NCBI GenBank assembly: GCA_905616445.1
Contig: CAJQSV010000001.1
Coordinates: forward strand, 1-64,000
Length of the DNA: 64,000 bases
Reading direction: 5' to 3'
DNA from: an uncultured Pelagibacteraceae bacterium
Lineage (GTDB): Bacteria; Pseudomonadota; Alphaproteobacteria; Pelagibacterales; Pelagibacteraceae
Shown: positions 50,895 to 61,912 of the stretch, in pieces
Position numbering within the stretch: position 1 is the stretch's first letter
Layout of the letters: each line of letters begins with the position of its first letter
Translations under genes and position numbers: made by a program
The notes under the pieces: model-generated
What the model was told of the DNA's origin: nothing
Databases searched by the model: none
Seen by the model: the letters and a program-made list of their open reading frames with translations, nothing else

Positions 50895-52938
50895 TTTTTT
50901 TATTATTATGAATTACATCTCTACAATCACTCATAGTTTTTGACGCTCTTGCTATAGAATTGCTAAAATAATAATCGATAAGTTTAATTTCTATTTCTTC
51001 ACCTGAGATAACTACTGAAGATTCTTGATTAGATATTTTATTTTTTTTTGGTAATAGACCTATTTCAGAAAAATTAGGAATTTCTTTAAGAGCAAGTTTT
51101 CTGATAGATAAAAAATCATTAAATAAATCTGATTTATTTAAACTGTTGTTTATAAGGTTAAAAATTTTCCAATCCTCTATTGCTTCATTTGTTGGGTAGG
51201 AAGCTTTTCTACATTCTTGAATTCTTCCTTCTAAATTTTCAAAAAGTCCGTCTTGCTCAGTATAACTTGGGCTTGGTAAAATTACATCAGCAATTTCAGC
51301 ACTTTTGTCTCCGTGAGAGCCTTGGTATATAATAAATTCATCACTTTTTTTTACTTCAAGATTATCAGAACCAACTAAGTACAGCAGTTTAAAATCTTTA
51401 TTTTTAAGTTTATCAAAAAAAATAAAATTATTTTTATCTTCAGTATTGTAGAATCCCAGATCTATTGCTCCTACTGTTGAGGCATTTTGAGTTAATATAT
51501 TTAAGGCATTCCATGTATCGTTTATAAAATTATTTTTAATTAAAAAATTTTTAGTTTCGTCTAGTATATATTTTGCATTTTTAAGCTCTAAAGCTGACTC
51601 ACCTATAATAAATAATGGTTTTTTTGAATTTTTTAATTTTTCACTAATTTTACTTTTCTCATCAAAAATATTTTTTAAATCATTAATATTTTCGCCTAAT
51701 AAAGTGTAGTCATAAGTTAAATCACCAGAATTACCTACTGAGAAAATAGGTGTTTTATTCTTCACAAATGTTTTTCTTATTCTTGCGTTGACAATTGTAG
51801 CTTCATGTCTTGGGTTGCAGCCAATTAATAAAATTAAATCACTTTCTTCTATCCCTTGAATTGAGGTGTTAAATATATAATTTTCTTTATCAGAAGGATT
51901 TATATATAAATTTTTTTCTCTAAAATCATAGTTGTTACAATTAATATTTTTTAAGAAAGTTTTCAAAGCAAAAATTGTTTCAATAGAAGTCATGTCTCCA
52001 ATGTGAGCACCTATTTTTTCTGGATTTGTAGATTTAATTTTTTTTGTAACTAATTCTACTGCCTCATCCCAATTTGATTTTATTAATTTGCCATTTTTTT
52101 TTATATATGGTGCGTCTAATCTTTGTTTCAACAATCCATCACACGCATACCTCGTTTTATCTGAAATCCACTCTTCATTAATTTCATTATTCAACCTTGG
52201 TAAAATTCTTTTTACTTCCCATCCGTATGTATCTACTCTAATATTCGAACCAACAGCGTCCATTACATCGACACTTTCGGTTTTTTTCAACTCCCAAGGT
52301 CTTGCTTCAAATGCATAAGGTTTGGAAGTAAGGGCTCCTACGGGGCACAAATCAATAACATTAGCTGACAACTCGGAAGTCATTGATTGTTCTAAATATG
52401 TTGTAATTTCCATATTTTCACCTCTCCCAACCGAACCTATTTCTGGAACTCCAGCAACTTCTTCTGCAAAACGAACACATCTTGTGCAATGAATACATCT
52501 TGTCATTTGAGTTTTAATTAATGGACCCATGTATTTGTCTTTTACTTCTCTTTTGTTTTCAGAAAATCTTGATTTATCAAAGCCATAAAATAATGATTGG
52601 TCCTGTAAATCACATTCACCGCCCTGGTCACAAACTGGACAATCTAATGGATGATTAGCTAATAAAAACTCCATTATTCCTTTGCGTGCTTTTTTAACAA
52701 ACTCTGTATTTGTTTTAATATTCATACCTTCGGCAGCTGGCATTGCGCATGAGGCAATTGGTTTTGAAGATTTTTCCATTTCAACAAGACACATTCTACA
52801 GTTCCCTGCTATTGATAATTTTTCGTGATAGCAGAATCTAGGAATCTCTACATCAGCAAGTTCGCAAGCCTGTAAAACTGTCATACCTTTTTCAAACTCA
52901 ATTTCTTTTTCATTTATAATTATTTTAGGCATTTTCAC
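50878..52938 (-). CDS. nuoG: NADH-quinone oxidoreductase subunit G
   Basis: 686 aa; N-terminal 2Fe-2[17 protein letters not shown], molybdopterin-oxidoreductase fold. Confidence 0.96.
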   Translation of the reverse strand: MKMPKIIINEKEIEFEKGMTVLQACELADVEIPRFCYHEKLSIAGNCRMCLVEMEKSSKPIASCAMPAAEGMNIKTNTEFVKKARKGIMEFLLANHPLDCPVCDQGGECDLQDQSLFYGFDKSRFSENKREVKDKYMGPLIKTQMTRCIHCTRCVRFAEEVAGVPEIGSVGRGENMEITTYLEQSMTSELSANVIDLCPVGALTSKPYAFEARPWELKKTESVDVMDAVGSNIRVDTYGWEVKRILPRLNNEINEEWISDKTRYACDGLLKQRLDAPYIKKNGKLIKSNWDEAVELVTKKIKSTNPEKIGAHIGDMTSIETIFALKTFLKNINCNNYDFREKNLYINPSDKENYIFNTSIQGIEESDLILLIGCNPRHEATIVNARIRKTFVKNKTPIFSVGNSGDLTYDYTLLGENINDLKNIFDEKSKISEKLKNSKKPLFIIGESALELKNAKYILDETKNFLIKNNFINDTWNALNILTQNASTVGAIDLGFYNTEDKNNFIFFDKLKNKDFKLLYLVGSDNLEVKKSDEFIIYQGSHGDKSAEIADVILPSPSYTEQDGLFENLEGRIQECRKASYPTNEAIEDWKIFNLINNSLNKSDLFNDFLSIRKLALKEIPNFSEIGLLPKKNKISNQESSVVISGEEIEIKLIDYYFSNSIARASKTMSDCRDVIHNNKKNGTNN

Positions 52939-54256
52939 TTTCTAGAAGGTGTTGATCAACCAAATAAGGAATTTTTCTTTTTTTTCTAAACGTTGACTCA
53001 CTAATACATCTTTTTTCAAGCTCTTTCTTAAAATGTCTTAATAGACCTTGAACAGGCCAAGTAGATCCTTCACCAAACGCACAAATTGTATGTCCTTCAA
53101 TTTGTTTTGTAACATCCTCTAACAAATTTATATCATTATAAGTTGCTTCACCTCTACCAGCTCTTTCTAAAATTCTCCACATCCAACCCGAACCCTCTCT
53201 GCAAGGTGTGCACTGACCACAACTTTCATGTTTATAAAATCTAGCTATTCGAGCCATAAATTTTATAATGTCTTGATCTTTATTGATTACAACAATGCCT
53301 GCGGTGCCTAATCCACTTTTATTTGCTATTAAAGAATCAAAATCCATAGTTATCGTGTCACAAATATTTTTAGGTAATAACGGCATTGACGAACCACCAG
53401 GGATAACAGCTTGTAAATTATCCCATCCTCCAATTACACCTCCAGCATGTTTTTCGATTAATTCTTTTAAGGGCGTTCCCATCTCCTCTTCAACATTGCA
53501 AGGACTGTTTACATTGCCAGAGATGCAGAAAATTTTTGTACCAGTATTTTTTGGTTTACCTAAAGATGAAAACCATTTTCCACCTCTTCTTAAAATAGTT
53601 GGTACCACAGCTATGGTTTCCACGTTATTAACTATAGTGGGACACCCGTATAACCCAACTAATGCTGGAAATGGTGGTTTCAATCTAGGTTGTCCTTTGT
53701 TTCCTTCAAGACTTTCTAATAACGCTGTTTCTTCACCACAAATGTAAGCACCGGCCCCAAAGTGAATATGAATATCAAAATCCCAGCCAGATCCACAAGC
53801 ATTTTTTCCTAAGAAATTTTTCTTGTACGCTTGGTCAATCGCTTCTTGTAATCTATTTCCTTCGTTAAAATATTCACCTCTAATATAAATATAGCAAGTA
53901 TGAGCGTTAACGGCGTAACCAGCAATTAAGCAACCTTCGATTAATTTTTGTGGCTCAAATCTAATTATGTCTCTATCTTTACATGTGCCTGGCTCAGACT
54001 CATCTGCGTTTATGACCAAATAATGTGGCCTAGAGGTAACTTCTTTAGGTGCAAAAGACCATTTTAGACCGGTTGAAAAGCCTGCTCCACCTCTGCCTCT
54101 TAGCTCAGAAGTTTTAATTTCACTTATAATCCACTCACGTCCTTTTAAAATTATTTCTCTAGTGTTGTTCCAATCCTCTCTTTTGACTGCACTCTCAATT
54201 TCCCAGCCATGAGCATTATAAAGGTTTTTAAATATTTTATTTTCTTCTTTAAGCAT
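52925..54256 (-). CDS. nuoF: NADH-quinone oxidoreductase subunit F
   Basis: 443 aa; [41 protein letters not shown]. Confidence 0.97.
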   Translation of the reverse strand: MLKEENKIFKNLYNAHGWEIESAVKREDWNNTREIILKGREWIISEIKTSELRGRGGAGFSTGLKWSFAPKEVTSRPHYLVINADESEPGTCKDRDIIRFEPQKLIEGCLIAGYAVNAHTCYIYIRGEYFNEGNRLQEAIDQAYKKNFLGKNACGSGWDFDIHIHFGAGAYICGEETALLESLEGNKGQPRLKPPFPALVGLYGCPTIVNNVETIAVVPTILRRGGKWFSSLGKPKNTGTKIFCISGNVNSPCNVEEEMGTPLKELIEKHAGGVIGGWDNLQAVIPGGSSMPLLPKNICDTITMDFDSLIANKSGLGTAGIVVINKDQDIIKFMARIARFYKHESCGQCTPCREGSGWMWRILERAGRGEATYNDINLLEDVTKQIEGHTICAFGEGSTWPVQGLLRHFKKELEKRCISESTFRKKRKIPYLVDQHLLESENA

Positions 54257-54857
54257 TCTTTCCTCCGTTAATAATTGGTCTGTCTTTTTCTGGAGCAGTA
54301 CTCGTTCTATTTCTAAAAGATTTTGGCTTGATTGGCCTGTCCTGAAGTAAAGAATTTATAATCTCTAATGTGTTTTTTTCATCAAGATCCTCATAATAAT
54401 CGTTATTTATCTGCATCATTGGGGCATTCACACAGGCTCCTAAACATTCTACCTCAAGCCACGAACATAATTTATTTTTTGAAAGTGTATTTTCTTCACT
54501 AGATATTTTTTCCTTACAAATTTTTACAATTTTATCAGCACCTCTAATAAGACATGGGCTAGTTGTGCAGACTTGAACAAAATATTTTCCGACCGGAGCT
54601 AGATTGTACATAGTGTAAAATGTAGCTACTTCGTAAACTTTTATATAAGGAATTTCTAGATACTTAGCTATATATTTCATAGCAGCTAAGGGAATCCAAT
54701 TTTCATTTTGTCTTTGTGCCATATACAGTAAAGGCATTACTGCACTTTTTTTTCTGCCTTCTGGATATTTTTTTAAAATACCATTAACAAGTTCTAAATT
54801 AGATTTTGAAAATTCAAAAGACTCTGGTTGGTGATCGTGAATTTTTTTTAAACTCAT
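54249..54857 (-). CDS. nuoE: NADH-quinone oxidoreductase subunit E
   Basis: 202 aa; CTTSPC and [15 protein letters not shown]. Confidence 0.97.
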   Translation of the reverse strand: MSLKKIHDHQPESFEFSKSNLELVNGILKKYPEGRKKSAVMPLLYMAQRQNENWIPLAAMKYIAKYLEIPYIKVYEVATFYTMYNLAPVGKYFVQVCTTSPCLIRGADKIVKICKEKISSEENTLSKNKLCSWLEVECLGACVNAPMMQINNDYYEDLDEKNTLEIINSLLQDRPIKPKSFRNRTSTAPEKDRPIINGGKNA

Positions 54858-56029
54858 CTGTCAACTTCTCCAAAAACGATATCTAAAGATCCTAAGACAG
54901 CAGGAACATCAGCAAGCATATGTCCTCTAATTAAATAATCCATTGCTTGTAGATGTGAAAAGCCAGGTGCTCTTATTTTACAACGATAGGGTTTGTTGCT
55001 CCCATCAGATATTAAATACACTCCAAACTCACCTTTCGGTGCTTCAACAGCTGTATAAACCTCTCCGGCTGGAACTCTAAAACCTTCAGTAAATAGTTTG
55101 AAGTGATGTATCAAAGCTTCCATCGAATCTTTTAAATCTTTTCTGCTAGGTGGAGAAATTTTTCCGTCAACAGATTTAATAATACCCTTTGGCATTTGAC
55201 TTATGCATTGAATAATAATTTTTACACTTTCTCTCATTTCTTCAATTCTGCATAAATATCTATCAAAACAATCGCCATTTTTTCCAATAGGTATTTTAAA
55301 ATTTAGTTTTTCATAGCATTCGTAAGGTTGAGATTTTCTAAGGTCCCAAGCAACACCGGATCCTCTTAGCATTACTCCTGAAAAACTATGATCTAAAGCT
55401 TCTTGCTTGCTCACGATTCCAATCTCAACATTTCTTTGTTTAAAAATTCTATTATCAGTTAATAAACCTTCAAGGTCGTCTATTATTTTAGGAAAAGTTT
55501 TACAGAACCCACCGATATCATCTATCAATTTTTGTGGAAGATCTTGATGTACTCCACCAGTTCTAAAATAGTTAGCATGCAATCTAGATCCAGATGCTCT
55601 TTCATAAAAAGTCATCAATGTTTCTCGCTCTTCAAATCCCCAGAGTGAGGGCGTTAATGCACCAACATCGAGAGCTTGAGTTGTGACGTTGAGAATATGA
55701 CTTAAAATTCTTCCTATTTCACAAAAAATAACTCTTATATATTGAGCTCTTTCTGGAACAGAAATGTTTAATAATTTTTCAGTCGCCAAAGTAAACGCAT
55801 GTTCTTGATTCATGGGAGCTACATAGTCAAGTCGATCAAAATAAGGCAAAGCCTGCATGTAGGTTTTGTGCTCTATTAATTTCTCAGTTCCACGATGAAG
55901 TAAGCCAATATGTGGATCAGCTTTTTCGACTACTTCTCCATCTAATTCAAGAATGAGCCTCAAAACTCCATGTGCGGCTGGATGTTGCGGTCCGAAATTT
56001 AAAGTTAAAGATTTATTTTTTTTTGTCAT
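54854..56029 (-). CDS. nuoD: NADH-quinone oxidoreductase subunit D
   Basis: 391 aa; [15 protein letters not shown] and [10 protein letters not shown]. Confidence 0.97.
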   Translation of the reverse strand: MTKKNKSLTLNFGPQHPAAHGVLRLILELDGEVVEKADPHIGLLHRGTEKLIEHKTYMQALPYFDRLDYVAPMNQEHAFTLATEKLLNISVPERAQYIRVIFCEIGRILSHILNVTTQALDVGALTPSLWGFEERETLMTFYERASGSRLHANYFRTGGVHQDLPQKLIDDIGGFCKTFPKIIDDLEGLLTDNRIFKQRNVEIGIVSKQEALDHSFSGVMLRGSGVAWDLRKSQPYECYEKLNFKIPIGKNGDCFDRYLCRIEEMRESVKIIIQCISQMPKGIIKSVDGKISPPSRKDLKDSMEALIHHFKLFTEGFRVPAGEVYTAVEAPKGEFGVYLISDGSNKPYRCKIRAPGFSHLQAMDYLIRGHMLADVPAVLGSLDIVFGEVDR

Positions 56030-56627
56030 CGCTGTTTTTTTCAGTTAACTCTTTAATATATTGTGTTCCCTCCCAGGGGCTTTCAAAATCAAAATCCCTG
56101 TAGTTTTGTTCAAGTTTAACAGGCTCATAGATAACTTTTTTTTCCTTTTCGCTATATCTAACTTCATTAAATCCGGTTAAGGGAAAGTCTTTTCTTAAAG
56201 GGTAGCCTTCAAAATTATAATCTGTTAAAATTCTCCTAAGGTCAGGGTGATCGTTAAATTCTATACCATACATGTCGAATACTTCTCTTTCCATCCAGTT
56301 GGCAGAGGGATAAACTTTAGTAATTGTTGAGATTTTTTTTCCTATTTCAAAATTGATTGATATTTTTATTCTTATATTTTTTTCGTGTGAAAGAAGTAGG
56401 TAAATTAATTTAAATCTTTTTTCATCCTCGGGATAATCTACGCCCGCTATGTCTATTAACTGTCTAAATTTAAGCTTATCGTGAGATTTTAAAAAATTTA
56501 TTACATTAATTAAATCTTCACCGCTAGTTTCAATTAATAGTTCGTTAAAAACAATTGAAGTTTTTTTTACTTTACTAGTAAGTTCAGAGTTTACTAATTG
56601 TTCAATATCTTTTAATTTGAAGTCCAT
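56013..56627 (-). CDS. nuoC: NADH-quinone oxidoreductase subunit C
   Basis: 204 aa; [42 protein letters not shown]. Confidence 0.97.
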   Translation of the reverse strand: MDFKLKDIEQLVNSELTSKVKKTSIVFNELLIETSGEDLINVINFLKSHDKLKFRQLIDIAGVDYPEDEKRFKLIYLLLSHEKNIRIKISINFEIGKKISTITKVYPSANWMEREVFDMYGIEFNDHPDLRRILTDYNFEGYPLRKDFPLTGFNEVRYSEKEKKVIYEPVKLEQNYRDFDFESPWEGTQYIKELTEKNSDDKKK

Positions 56628-56633
56628 AAAATT

Positions 56634-57191
56634 TTATCTATTTATCGAACCTTCTCTTCTTATTTTTTTTTGTAGTTGTAAAATTCCATACAATAGTGCT
56701 TCAGCTGAAGGTGGGCAGCCAGGAACATAAATATCTACAGGTACAATCTTATCGCATCCTCTGACCACAGAATAAGAATAATGATAATACCCTCCACCAT
56801 TTGCACAACTACCCATGGAAATAACATATCTCGGTTCAGGCATTTGATCATAAACTTTTCTAAGAGCCGGTGCCATTTTATTTGTTAAAGTTCCAGCAAC
56901 TATCATAACATCAGATTGTCTTGGTGACGCTCTTGGCGCGGCTCCAAATCTTTCAAGATCATATCTTGGCATGGATGTTTGCATCATTTCAACCGCACAA
57001 CATGCTAAACCAAAAGTCATCCAATGCAGCGAACCAGTTCTTGCCCAGTTAATAAGATTGTCAGTTGAAGTGGTTATGAATCCTTTTTCACTAAAATCTT
57101 TTGCCAGTTGTTTAAACTCTTCAGGAATTTTTTTTTCTTTTTCAGAAAATAAACCTAATTTTATTCCCATTCTAAGGCTCCTTTTTTCCAC
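56634..57191 (-). CDS. nuoB: NADH-quinone oxidoreductase subunit B
   Basis: 185 aa; [43 protein letters not shown]. Confidence 0.97.
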   Translation of the reverse strand: MEKRSLRMGIKLGLFSEKEKKIPEEFKQLAKDFSEKGFITTSTDNLINWARTGSLHWMTFGLACCAVEMMQTSMPRYDLERFGAAPRASPRQSDVMIVAGTLTNKMAPALRKVYDQMPEPRYVISMGSCANGGGYYHYSYSVVRGCDKIVPVDIYVPGCPPSAEALLYGILQLQKKIRREGSINR

Positions 57192-57529
57192 TCATAAATA
57201 AAGCCAATAGTTAGCACAGATAAAAAAATCATCATTGACCAAAATCCAAGAGCACCAATATTTCCAAGAGATATTGCCCATGGAAACAGGAAAGCAATTT
57301 CTAGATCAAAAATAATAAATAAGATTGCGACTAAATAAAAGCGAACATCAAATTCCATTCTAGAGTCATCGAACGCTTCAAAACCACATTCGTAAGCTGA
57401 TAATTTTTCTGGATCAGGGTTGCTTGGAGCGGCTAAAAAATTTACTAAAATAAATCCCAGACTTAAAGCTAGAGCAATAAATAGAAATAATATTATTGAG
57501 AAATAGTTTGATAAAAAATTGTAAATCAT
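57161..57529 (-). CDS. nuoA: NADH-quinone oxidoreductase subunit A
   Basis: 122 aa; [36 protein letters not shown]. Confidence 0.97.
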   Translation of the reverse strand: MIYNFLSNYFSIILFLFIALALSLGFILVNFLAAPSNPDPEKLSAYECGFEAFDDSRMEFDVRFYLVAILFIIFDLEIAFLFPWAISLGNIGALGFWSMMIFLSVLTIGFIYEWKKGALEWE

Positions 57530-57644
57530 GATTACCCGTTATTATTTTGTTAACTTTTTTTAATCTTATATAAAATTTTAGCTAGTTTAACATCGGTTTA
57601 CTTAGCCACATTGTGCAAAAAAGTCCCTAAGATTCAAAGAAAAA

Positions 57645-57721
57645 TGGCGGGAGTGACCGGGCTCGAACCGGCGACCTCCTGCGTGACAGGCAGGCGCTCT
57701 AACCAACTGAGCTACACCCCC
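57645..57721 (-). tRNA. tRNA-Asp (GTC)
   Basis: Minus-strand cloverleaf GGGGGTGTAGCTCAGTTGGTTAGAGCGCCTGCCTGTCACGCAGGAGGTCGCCGGTTCGAGCCCGGTCACTCCCGCCA; anticodon GTC; CCA encoded. Confidence 0.96.
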
Positions 57722-57730
57722 ATTTTTATT

Positions 57731-57806
57731 TGGTGGGCGGTATAGGACTCGAACCTATGACCCTCTCGGTGTAAACGAGATGCTCTACCAACTGAGCTAA
57801 CCACCC
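57731..57806 (-). tRNA. tRNA-Val (TAC)
   Basis: Minus-strand cloverleaf GGGTGGTTAGCTCAGTTGGTAGAGCATCTCGTTTACACCGAGAGGGTCATAGGTTCGAGTCCTATACCGCCCACCA; anticodon TAC; CCA encoded. Confidence 0.96.
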
Positions 57807-57903
57807 TAAATAAATAGAACCGACATATACAATAAAAACTTAACAATGTAAAAAGTAAAAGCATATTTGCTATTTGTTCAAACTTTTATTAAAATGCTAA
57901 TAT

Positions 57904-58407
57904 ATGTTAGTTAATTGCAACTCTTGTCAAAAAAAATTTTCAGTTCCTGACTCAGCAATAACAGAAAAAGGAAGATTGCTGCAATGTGGTTCTTGTGGAA
58001 GTAAATGGACCCAATATCCAGTTAAAGAGAAATCAGTAGAAAATATTAAAAAAATAATTACAGTAAAAAAAAAACAACCTTCTAATTTAAACAAAATAAA
58101 AACTTCAGTTAAAAAGAGAAAAAGAGAAATATCTTTATATTCAGAAGAATACTTAAAAAAAAAATATGGTTTAACAATCAAAGATACTTCAAATCATCTA
58201 GATAAAAAAAAAGTAAAAGATAGTTTTAGTTTTTACAACTATTTGGTAATAATAAGTATTTTTATCATTACACTTTTTGGTATTCTGAATTTGTTAAAAG
58301 ATGTAATCATAGCAAGCTACCCTATTACAGAGTCTTATATAAATTATTTATATGAAGTTTTGAATATTGTAAAAATAGTAATCTCTGAACTTATAGATTA
58401 CTTTTAA
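57904..58407 (+). CDS. Zinc-ribbon (MJ0042-type) domain protein with one TM
   Basis: 167 aa; CNSCQKKFSVPDSAI...LQCGSCGSKW and a C-terminal hydrophobic helix. Confidence 0.8.
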   Translation: MLVNCNSCQKKFSVPDSAITEKGRLLQCGSCGSKWTQYPVKEKSVENIKKIITVKKKQPSNLNKIKTSVKKRKREISLYSEEYLKKKYGLTIKDTSNHLDKKKVKDSFSFYNYLVIISIFIITLFGILNLLKDVIIASYPITESYINYLYEVLNIVKIVISELIDYF

Positions 58408-58411
58408 AATA

Positions 58412-60958
58412 TTACTTTTCTAAATCTTTAATATTTACAAAATTTTTACTTAAATTTGAGTTATTTTTTTTAATTTCTGTATAAAAGTTCCAAGCTAAAA
58501 CTAAAATCAAAACATTTTTTTCTTTTAAAGTTTTTTTATCTTTTATTGGAATTAGTACACCTGGAATAAATTTATTATGTTTTAGTTTATTGTCTTCAAT
58601 TACATAATCAATCTGATTAGAAATACCAAAAAAATTAAGCGCGGTCGTTGCTTTAGCGGGGGCGCCAAATCCTACAATTTTTTTATTATTTTTTTTTAAT
58701 TCATTAATATTTTTTATTACTCTTTCTTTTAATTTATTTATTTTGTTTCCAAAATTTTGATAAGTTTTATAGTTCTTTATCCCAAAAATTTCTTCTTCTT
58801 TAAGAAATGTTTTAACATTCTTTTCAATTTTTATTTTTTTCCCTTTTTTTATATAAACTCTTAAAGAACCACCGTGAGTGTTGATTTTTTCAGCTTTAAA
58901 AATAGTCGCATTGAATTGATTAAAAAAATTAACTAAAGAAGTTAAAGACCAATAATTATAATGTTCATGATAAATATTGTCAAAAGTTAGATCTTTTAGC
59001 GTGTTTAACAAATACTGAACTTCGATTACAATAGTGCCATTTTTACCTAATAGCTTAAGCATGCACTCGGCCATTTCTTTTAGCTTGTCAGAGTGAGCAA
59101 ATACATTTGATGCTAAAATTAAATCTGCGTTACCTTTTATTTTTTTTAGATTTTTATTTTCAAGAAAATTATTAAAGGTTTTAATTTTATTTTTATTTGC
59201 TAGTTTTGCTAAATTTTTCGCGGGTTCTACACCTAGTAGTTTTTTAAAACCCATATCTTTAAAAGGTTTCAATGCCACTCCATCATTGCTACCAATATCA
59301 ATAATATAGGATTTTTTTGGTTTTAATTTTAGTTGTTTCACGTAATTTTTTGCAGCTTCAACAAAATGATTTCGAAAAGATGATGATGTAGATGAGGTGT
59401 ATAAATAATTAGAAAACATTTTTTTTGGGTCTACGGCTACTGATAGTTGGCAATTATGACACTTTGGACAGTAATTCATTTCGAGAGGATATAATTCATG
59501 TTTTTCATCTTTTTTACTTAATAAGTTATTTGCTAACGGCTGATAACCTAAAGAAATAACTCTTTTTAAATTGATGCTTCCACAAGATCTGCAATCAAAT
59601 TTATAGCATCTGAATAATAATTCTTTTTCTTTTTCATCTACGAATACGTGTTTGATTGTATGGGTGATTCCATAATTATCATGTTCTCTTTCTCCTCTTA
59701 CTAAATTTAAAAAAGTTGTATCTTTTGTAAAAACCATTGTGTGTGCTACATTTGGTTTTATGATAGAAAGCTGTCCTTCATTTACCACTTGTGTAATTTT
59801 AGGTGAATTTGGATTAAGGATATCTTGAAATACTTCTATTATCTGACCTTTGGTGAATAAGCATTTTTGTTCTTGCTGTGGATGATAGTGGTTAGCTCTA
59901 ATTGTTCCTTTTTTTGAATCTATTAATCCTATTAAATTGATTGGCTCAGTTAATTCATGGTTACTTATTTTTCCTCTCGAATCAACGTACTCATTGTCTC
60001 CGTCTCTTACATGTTCTAAATCTTTGATTAAGTTTTGTTTTGACCACTTTGAAATCATCTCTTTAATACTTTGGTCTAAGGTATATAGAAACTTAAAACC
60101 GGTATTTAATATTTTTTTATTAGAAAGTGAGAATCCTAAATTAGGCACTTCATCATTTGTTTCTTTTAAAGTTATTTTTGGATTATGTTTTTTACATATT
60201 TCAGCAACTTCTTTTACGGTTACAGTGTCTTTTGTTAAATTAAATGTTTCTGATGAAATATCTTCTCTTTCTTCCATATTTTTAAAACACCTCGCGACAT
60301 CAACCAAAGGAACTAAACTTTTAATTTGTCTGCCTCCAGCAAAGAGTTTTATAATTCCATTTTGAGAGGCTATTTTTGAAAATAAATTTGGCATTATGTC
60401 AATACGCGCTGTATCTGTTGAATAACCGTAGACTGAACCGAGTCTCAAAATTATATAATTTTTTCCTGAATCTTTTAGTTGTTTTTCATTAGTTGCTTTA
60501 GAAGAGGAATAAGAAAGGACGGGTTTTAGGTCTTCATCTTCGGATATATTATTTTTTACTTTCTCAATTCCTTCATATACCACATGGGTTGAAGGAAAAA
60601 TTATTTTACACTTATCACTAATGGCATCAAGTATATTCTGTGTTCCTTCTTTTGCTACTAATCTAATTTTTTTGTCTTTCTCTTCATTGCTCTCAGATCT
60701 TGTTCTTGGCACATCTGTTATACCGGCAAGATGGTGAACAATATCTGCGTCTTTGCAATATTTGTTTATTAATTCTTTATCTAAAATATCACCGTGCACG
60801 AATTGCATATTCCAGTTTCTAATTTGACTAACTCTTTCTGATACAAATCTATTATCTATTACAACTATTTGATTGTTCCAGCTAACACCTGAGTACAGCT
60901 TACACAGTTCCGTTCCTATGTATCCTAAACCTCCTGTTATTATGATTTTTTTTTTCAT
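58412..60958 (-). CDS. Trifunctional sugar-modification protein: NAD-dependent epimerase/dehydratase + WxcM/FdtA-like cupin + zinc-binding class I SAM C-methyltransferase
   Basis: Single ORF; start trimmed to MKKKIIITGGLGYIGTELCKLY. GGLGYIG Rossmann motif; RANHYHPQQEQKCLFTKG cupin region; CRSCG...CPKCHNCQ Zn motif plus IIDIGSNDGVALKPF SAM motif and C-methyltransferase C-terminal region (GFGAPAKATTALNF). Confidence 0.82.
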   Translation of the reverse strand: MKKKIIITGGLGYIGTELCKLYSGVSWNNQIVVIDNRFVSERVSQIRNWNMQFVHGDILDKELINKYCKDADIVHHLAGITDVPRTRSESNEEKDKKIRLVAKEGTQNILDAISDKCKIIFPSTHVVYEGIEKVKNNISEDEDLKPVLSYSSSKATNEKQLKDSGKNYIILRLGSVYGYSTDTARIDIMPNLFSKIASQNGIIKLFAGGRQIKSLVPLVDVARCFKNMEEREDISSETFNLTKDTVTVKEVAEICKKHNPKITLKETNDEVPNLGFSLSNKKILNTGFKFLYTLDQSIKEMISKWSKQNLIKDLEHVRDGDNEYVDSRGKISNHELTEPINLIGLIDSKKGTIRANHYHPQQEQKCLFTKGQIIEVFQDILNPNSPKITQVVNEGQLSIIKPNVAHTMVFTKDTTFLNLVRGEREHDNYGITHTIKHVFVDEKEKELLFRCYKFDCRSCGSINLKRVISLGYQPLANNLLSKKDEKHELYPLEMNYCPKCHNCQLSVAVDPKKMFSNYLYTSSTSSSFRNHFVEAAKNYVKQLKLKPKKSYIIDIGSNDGVALKPFKDMGFKKLLGVEPAKNLAKLANKNKIKTFNNFLENKNLKKIKGNADLILASNVFAHSDKLKEMAECMLKLLGKNGTIVIEVQYLLNTLKDLTFDNIYHEHYNYWSLTSLVNFFNQFNATIFKAEKINTHGGSLRVYIKKGKKIKIEKNVKTFLKEEEIFGIKNYKTYQNFGNKINKLKERVIKNINELKKNNKKIVGFGAPAKATTALNFFGISNQIDYVIEDNKLKHNKFIPGVLIPIKDKKTLKEKNVLILVLAWNFYTEIKKNNSNLSKNFVNIKDLEK

Positions 60959-61007
60959 TTTTAAATATGAATTTACATAATAGATTTTTTGTAATAATTC
61001 AAAGCTT

Positions 61008-61889
61008 ATGAACATTTATGATTGTTTTATGTACTATGATGAAGATTTAATTCTTGATTTAAGGCTTAATCTTTTAAATAAGTATGTAACTAAGTTTGTT
61101 ATTGTGGAGTCTTGTTACACACATAGTGGGAAAAAAAGGAATTTTACATTTGATATTAAAAAATATTTAAAATTTAAAGAAAAGATTGTCTATATACCTG
61201 TCGATACTCTGCCAAAAAGTATTGAAGAAATAAAAATTTCGGACTCAGAAAATAATAAAAATTCTAAAATTTTAAACAACGCATTAAAAAGAGAAAATTT
61301 CCAAAGGAATCAAATCGGTCTTGGCCTTAAAGACTGTAACGAACATGACTTGATCATTGTAAGTGACGTGGATGAAATACCAAATTTAGAAAACTTTTCA
61401 CATAAAGGTAAGATTAGTATTTTTTATCAAAAAATGTTTTATTATAAATTTAATTTAAAACATCCTTCTTTAAATTGGGTTGGTTCTAAAGCGTGTAAAA
61501 AAAAAGATTTAAAATCAGCTCAATGGATTAGAAATGTTAAATCAAAATTATATCCATTTTGGAGACTAGATGTTTTTTTTTCACACAAAAAATCTTTTTA
61601 TTTAAATTTTGTTAATAATGGTGGTTGGCATTTTACTAATTTAAAATCTGCTGAAAATATTCATTTTAAACTTTCAAACTTTTTACATCATTTAGAGTAT
61701 GAAAAAAGTAAAACTGATTTAGAAGACATAAAAAATTTAATTAAAGAAAAAAAAATTTTGTATGATCATCAAGCAGATAAGAAACAAGAAAAATGGAGAT
61801 CTTCAATTTCTTTAATGAAAGCAGATGAAAAAGAATTGCCTAAATACTTAATAGAAAATAAAAAAAAATATTTGGAATTTTTTGATTAA
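61008..61889 (+). CDS. Glycosyltransferase family 17-like protein (beta-1,4-N-acetylglucosaminyltransferase-like)
   Basis: 293 aa; IYDCFMYYDEDLILDLRLNLL...FVIVESCYTHSGKKR and IIVSDVDEIPN. Confidence 0.82.
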   Translation: MNIYDCFMYYDEDLILDLRLNLLNKYVTKFVIVESCYTHSGKKRNFTFDIKKYLKFKEKIVYIPVDTLPKSIEEIKISDSENNKNSKILNNALKRENFQRNQIGLGLKDCNEHDLIIVSDVDEIPNLENFSHKGKISIFYQKMFYYKFNLKHPSLNWVGSKACKKKDLKSAQWIRNVKSKLYPFWRLDVFFSHKKSFYLNFVNNGGWHFTNLKSAENIHFKLSNFLHHLEYEKSKTDLEDIKNLIKEKKILYDHQADKKQEKWRSSISLMKADEKELPKYLIENKKKYLEFFD

Positions 61890-61912
61890 CATTTCTAGAT
61901 GTTGTCTGTTAA

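Noticed and set aside
53283-53747. 154-aa antisense ORF within nuoF
   Set aside because: Antisense shadow of a highly conserved gene
59937-60365. 142-aa antisense ORF within the epimerase domain
   Set aside because: Antisense of conserved Rossmann-fold coding sequence; no domain
60959-61015. N-terminal extension of the fusion ORF (MFISFELLQKIYYVNSYLK)
   Set aside because: Would overlap the divergent GT17 gene start; the Rossmann fold begins at MKKKIIITGG
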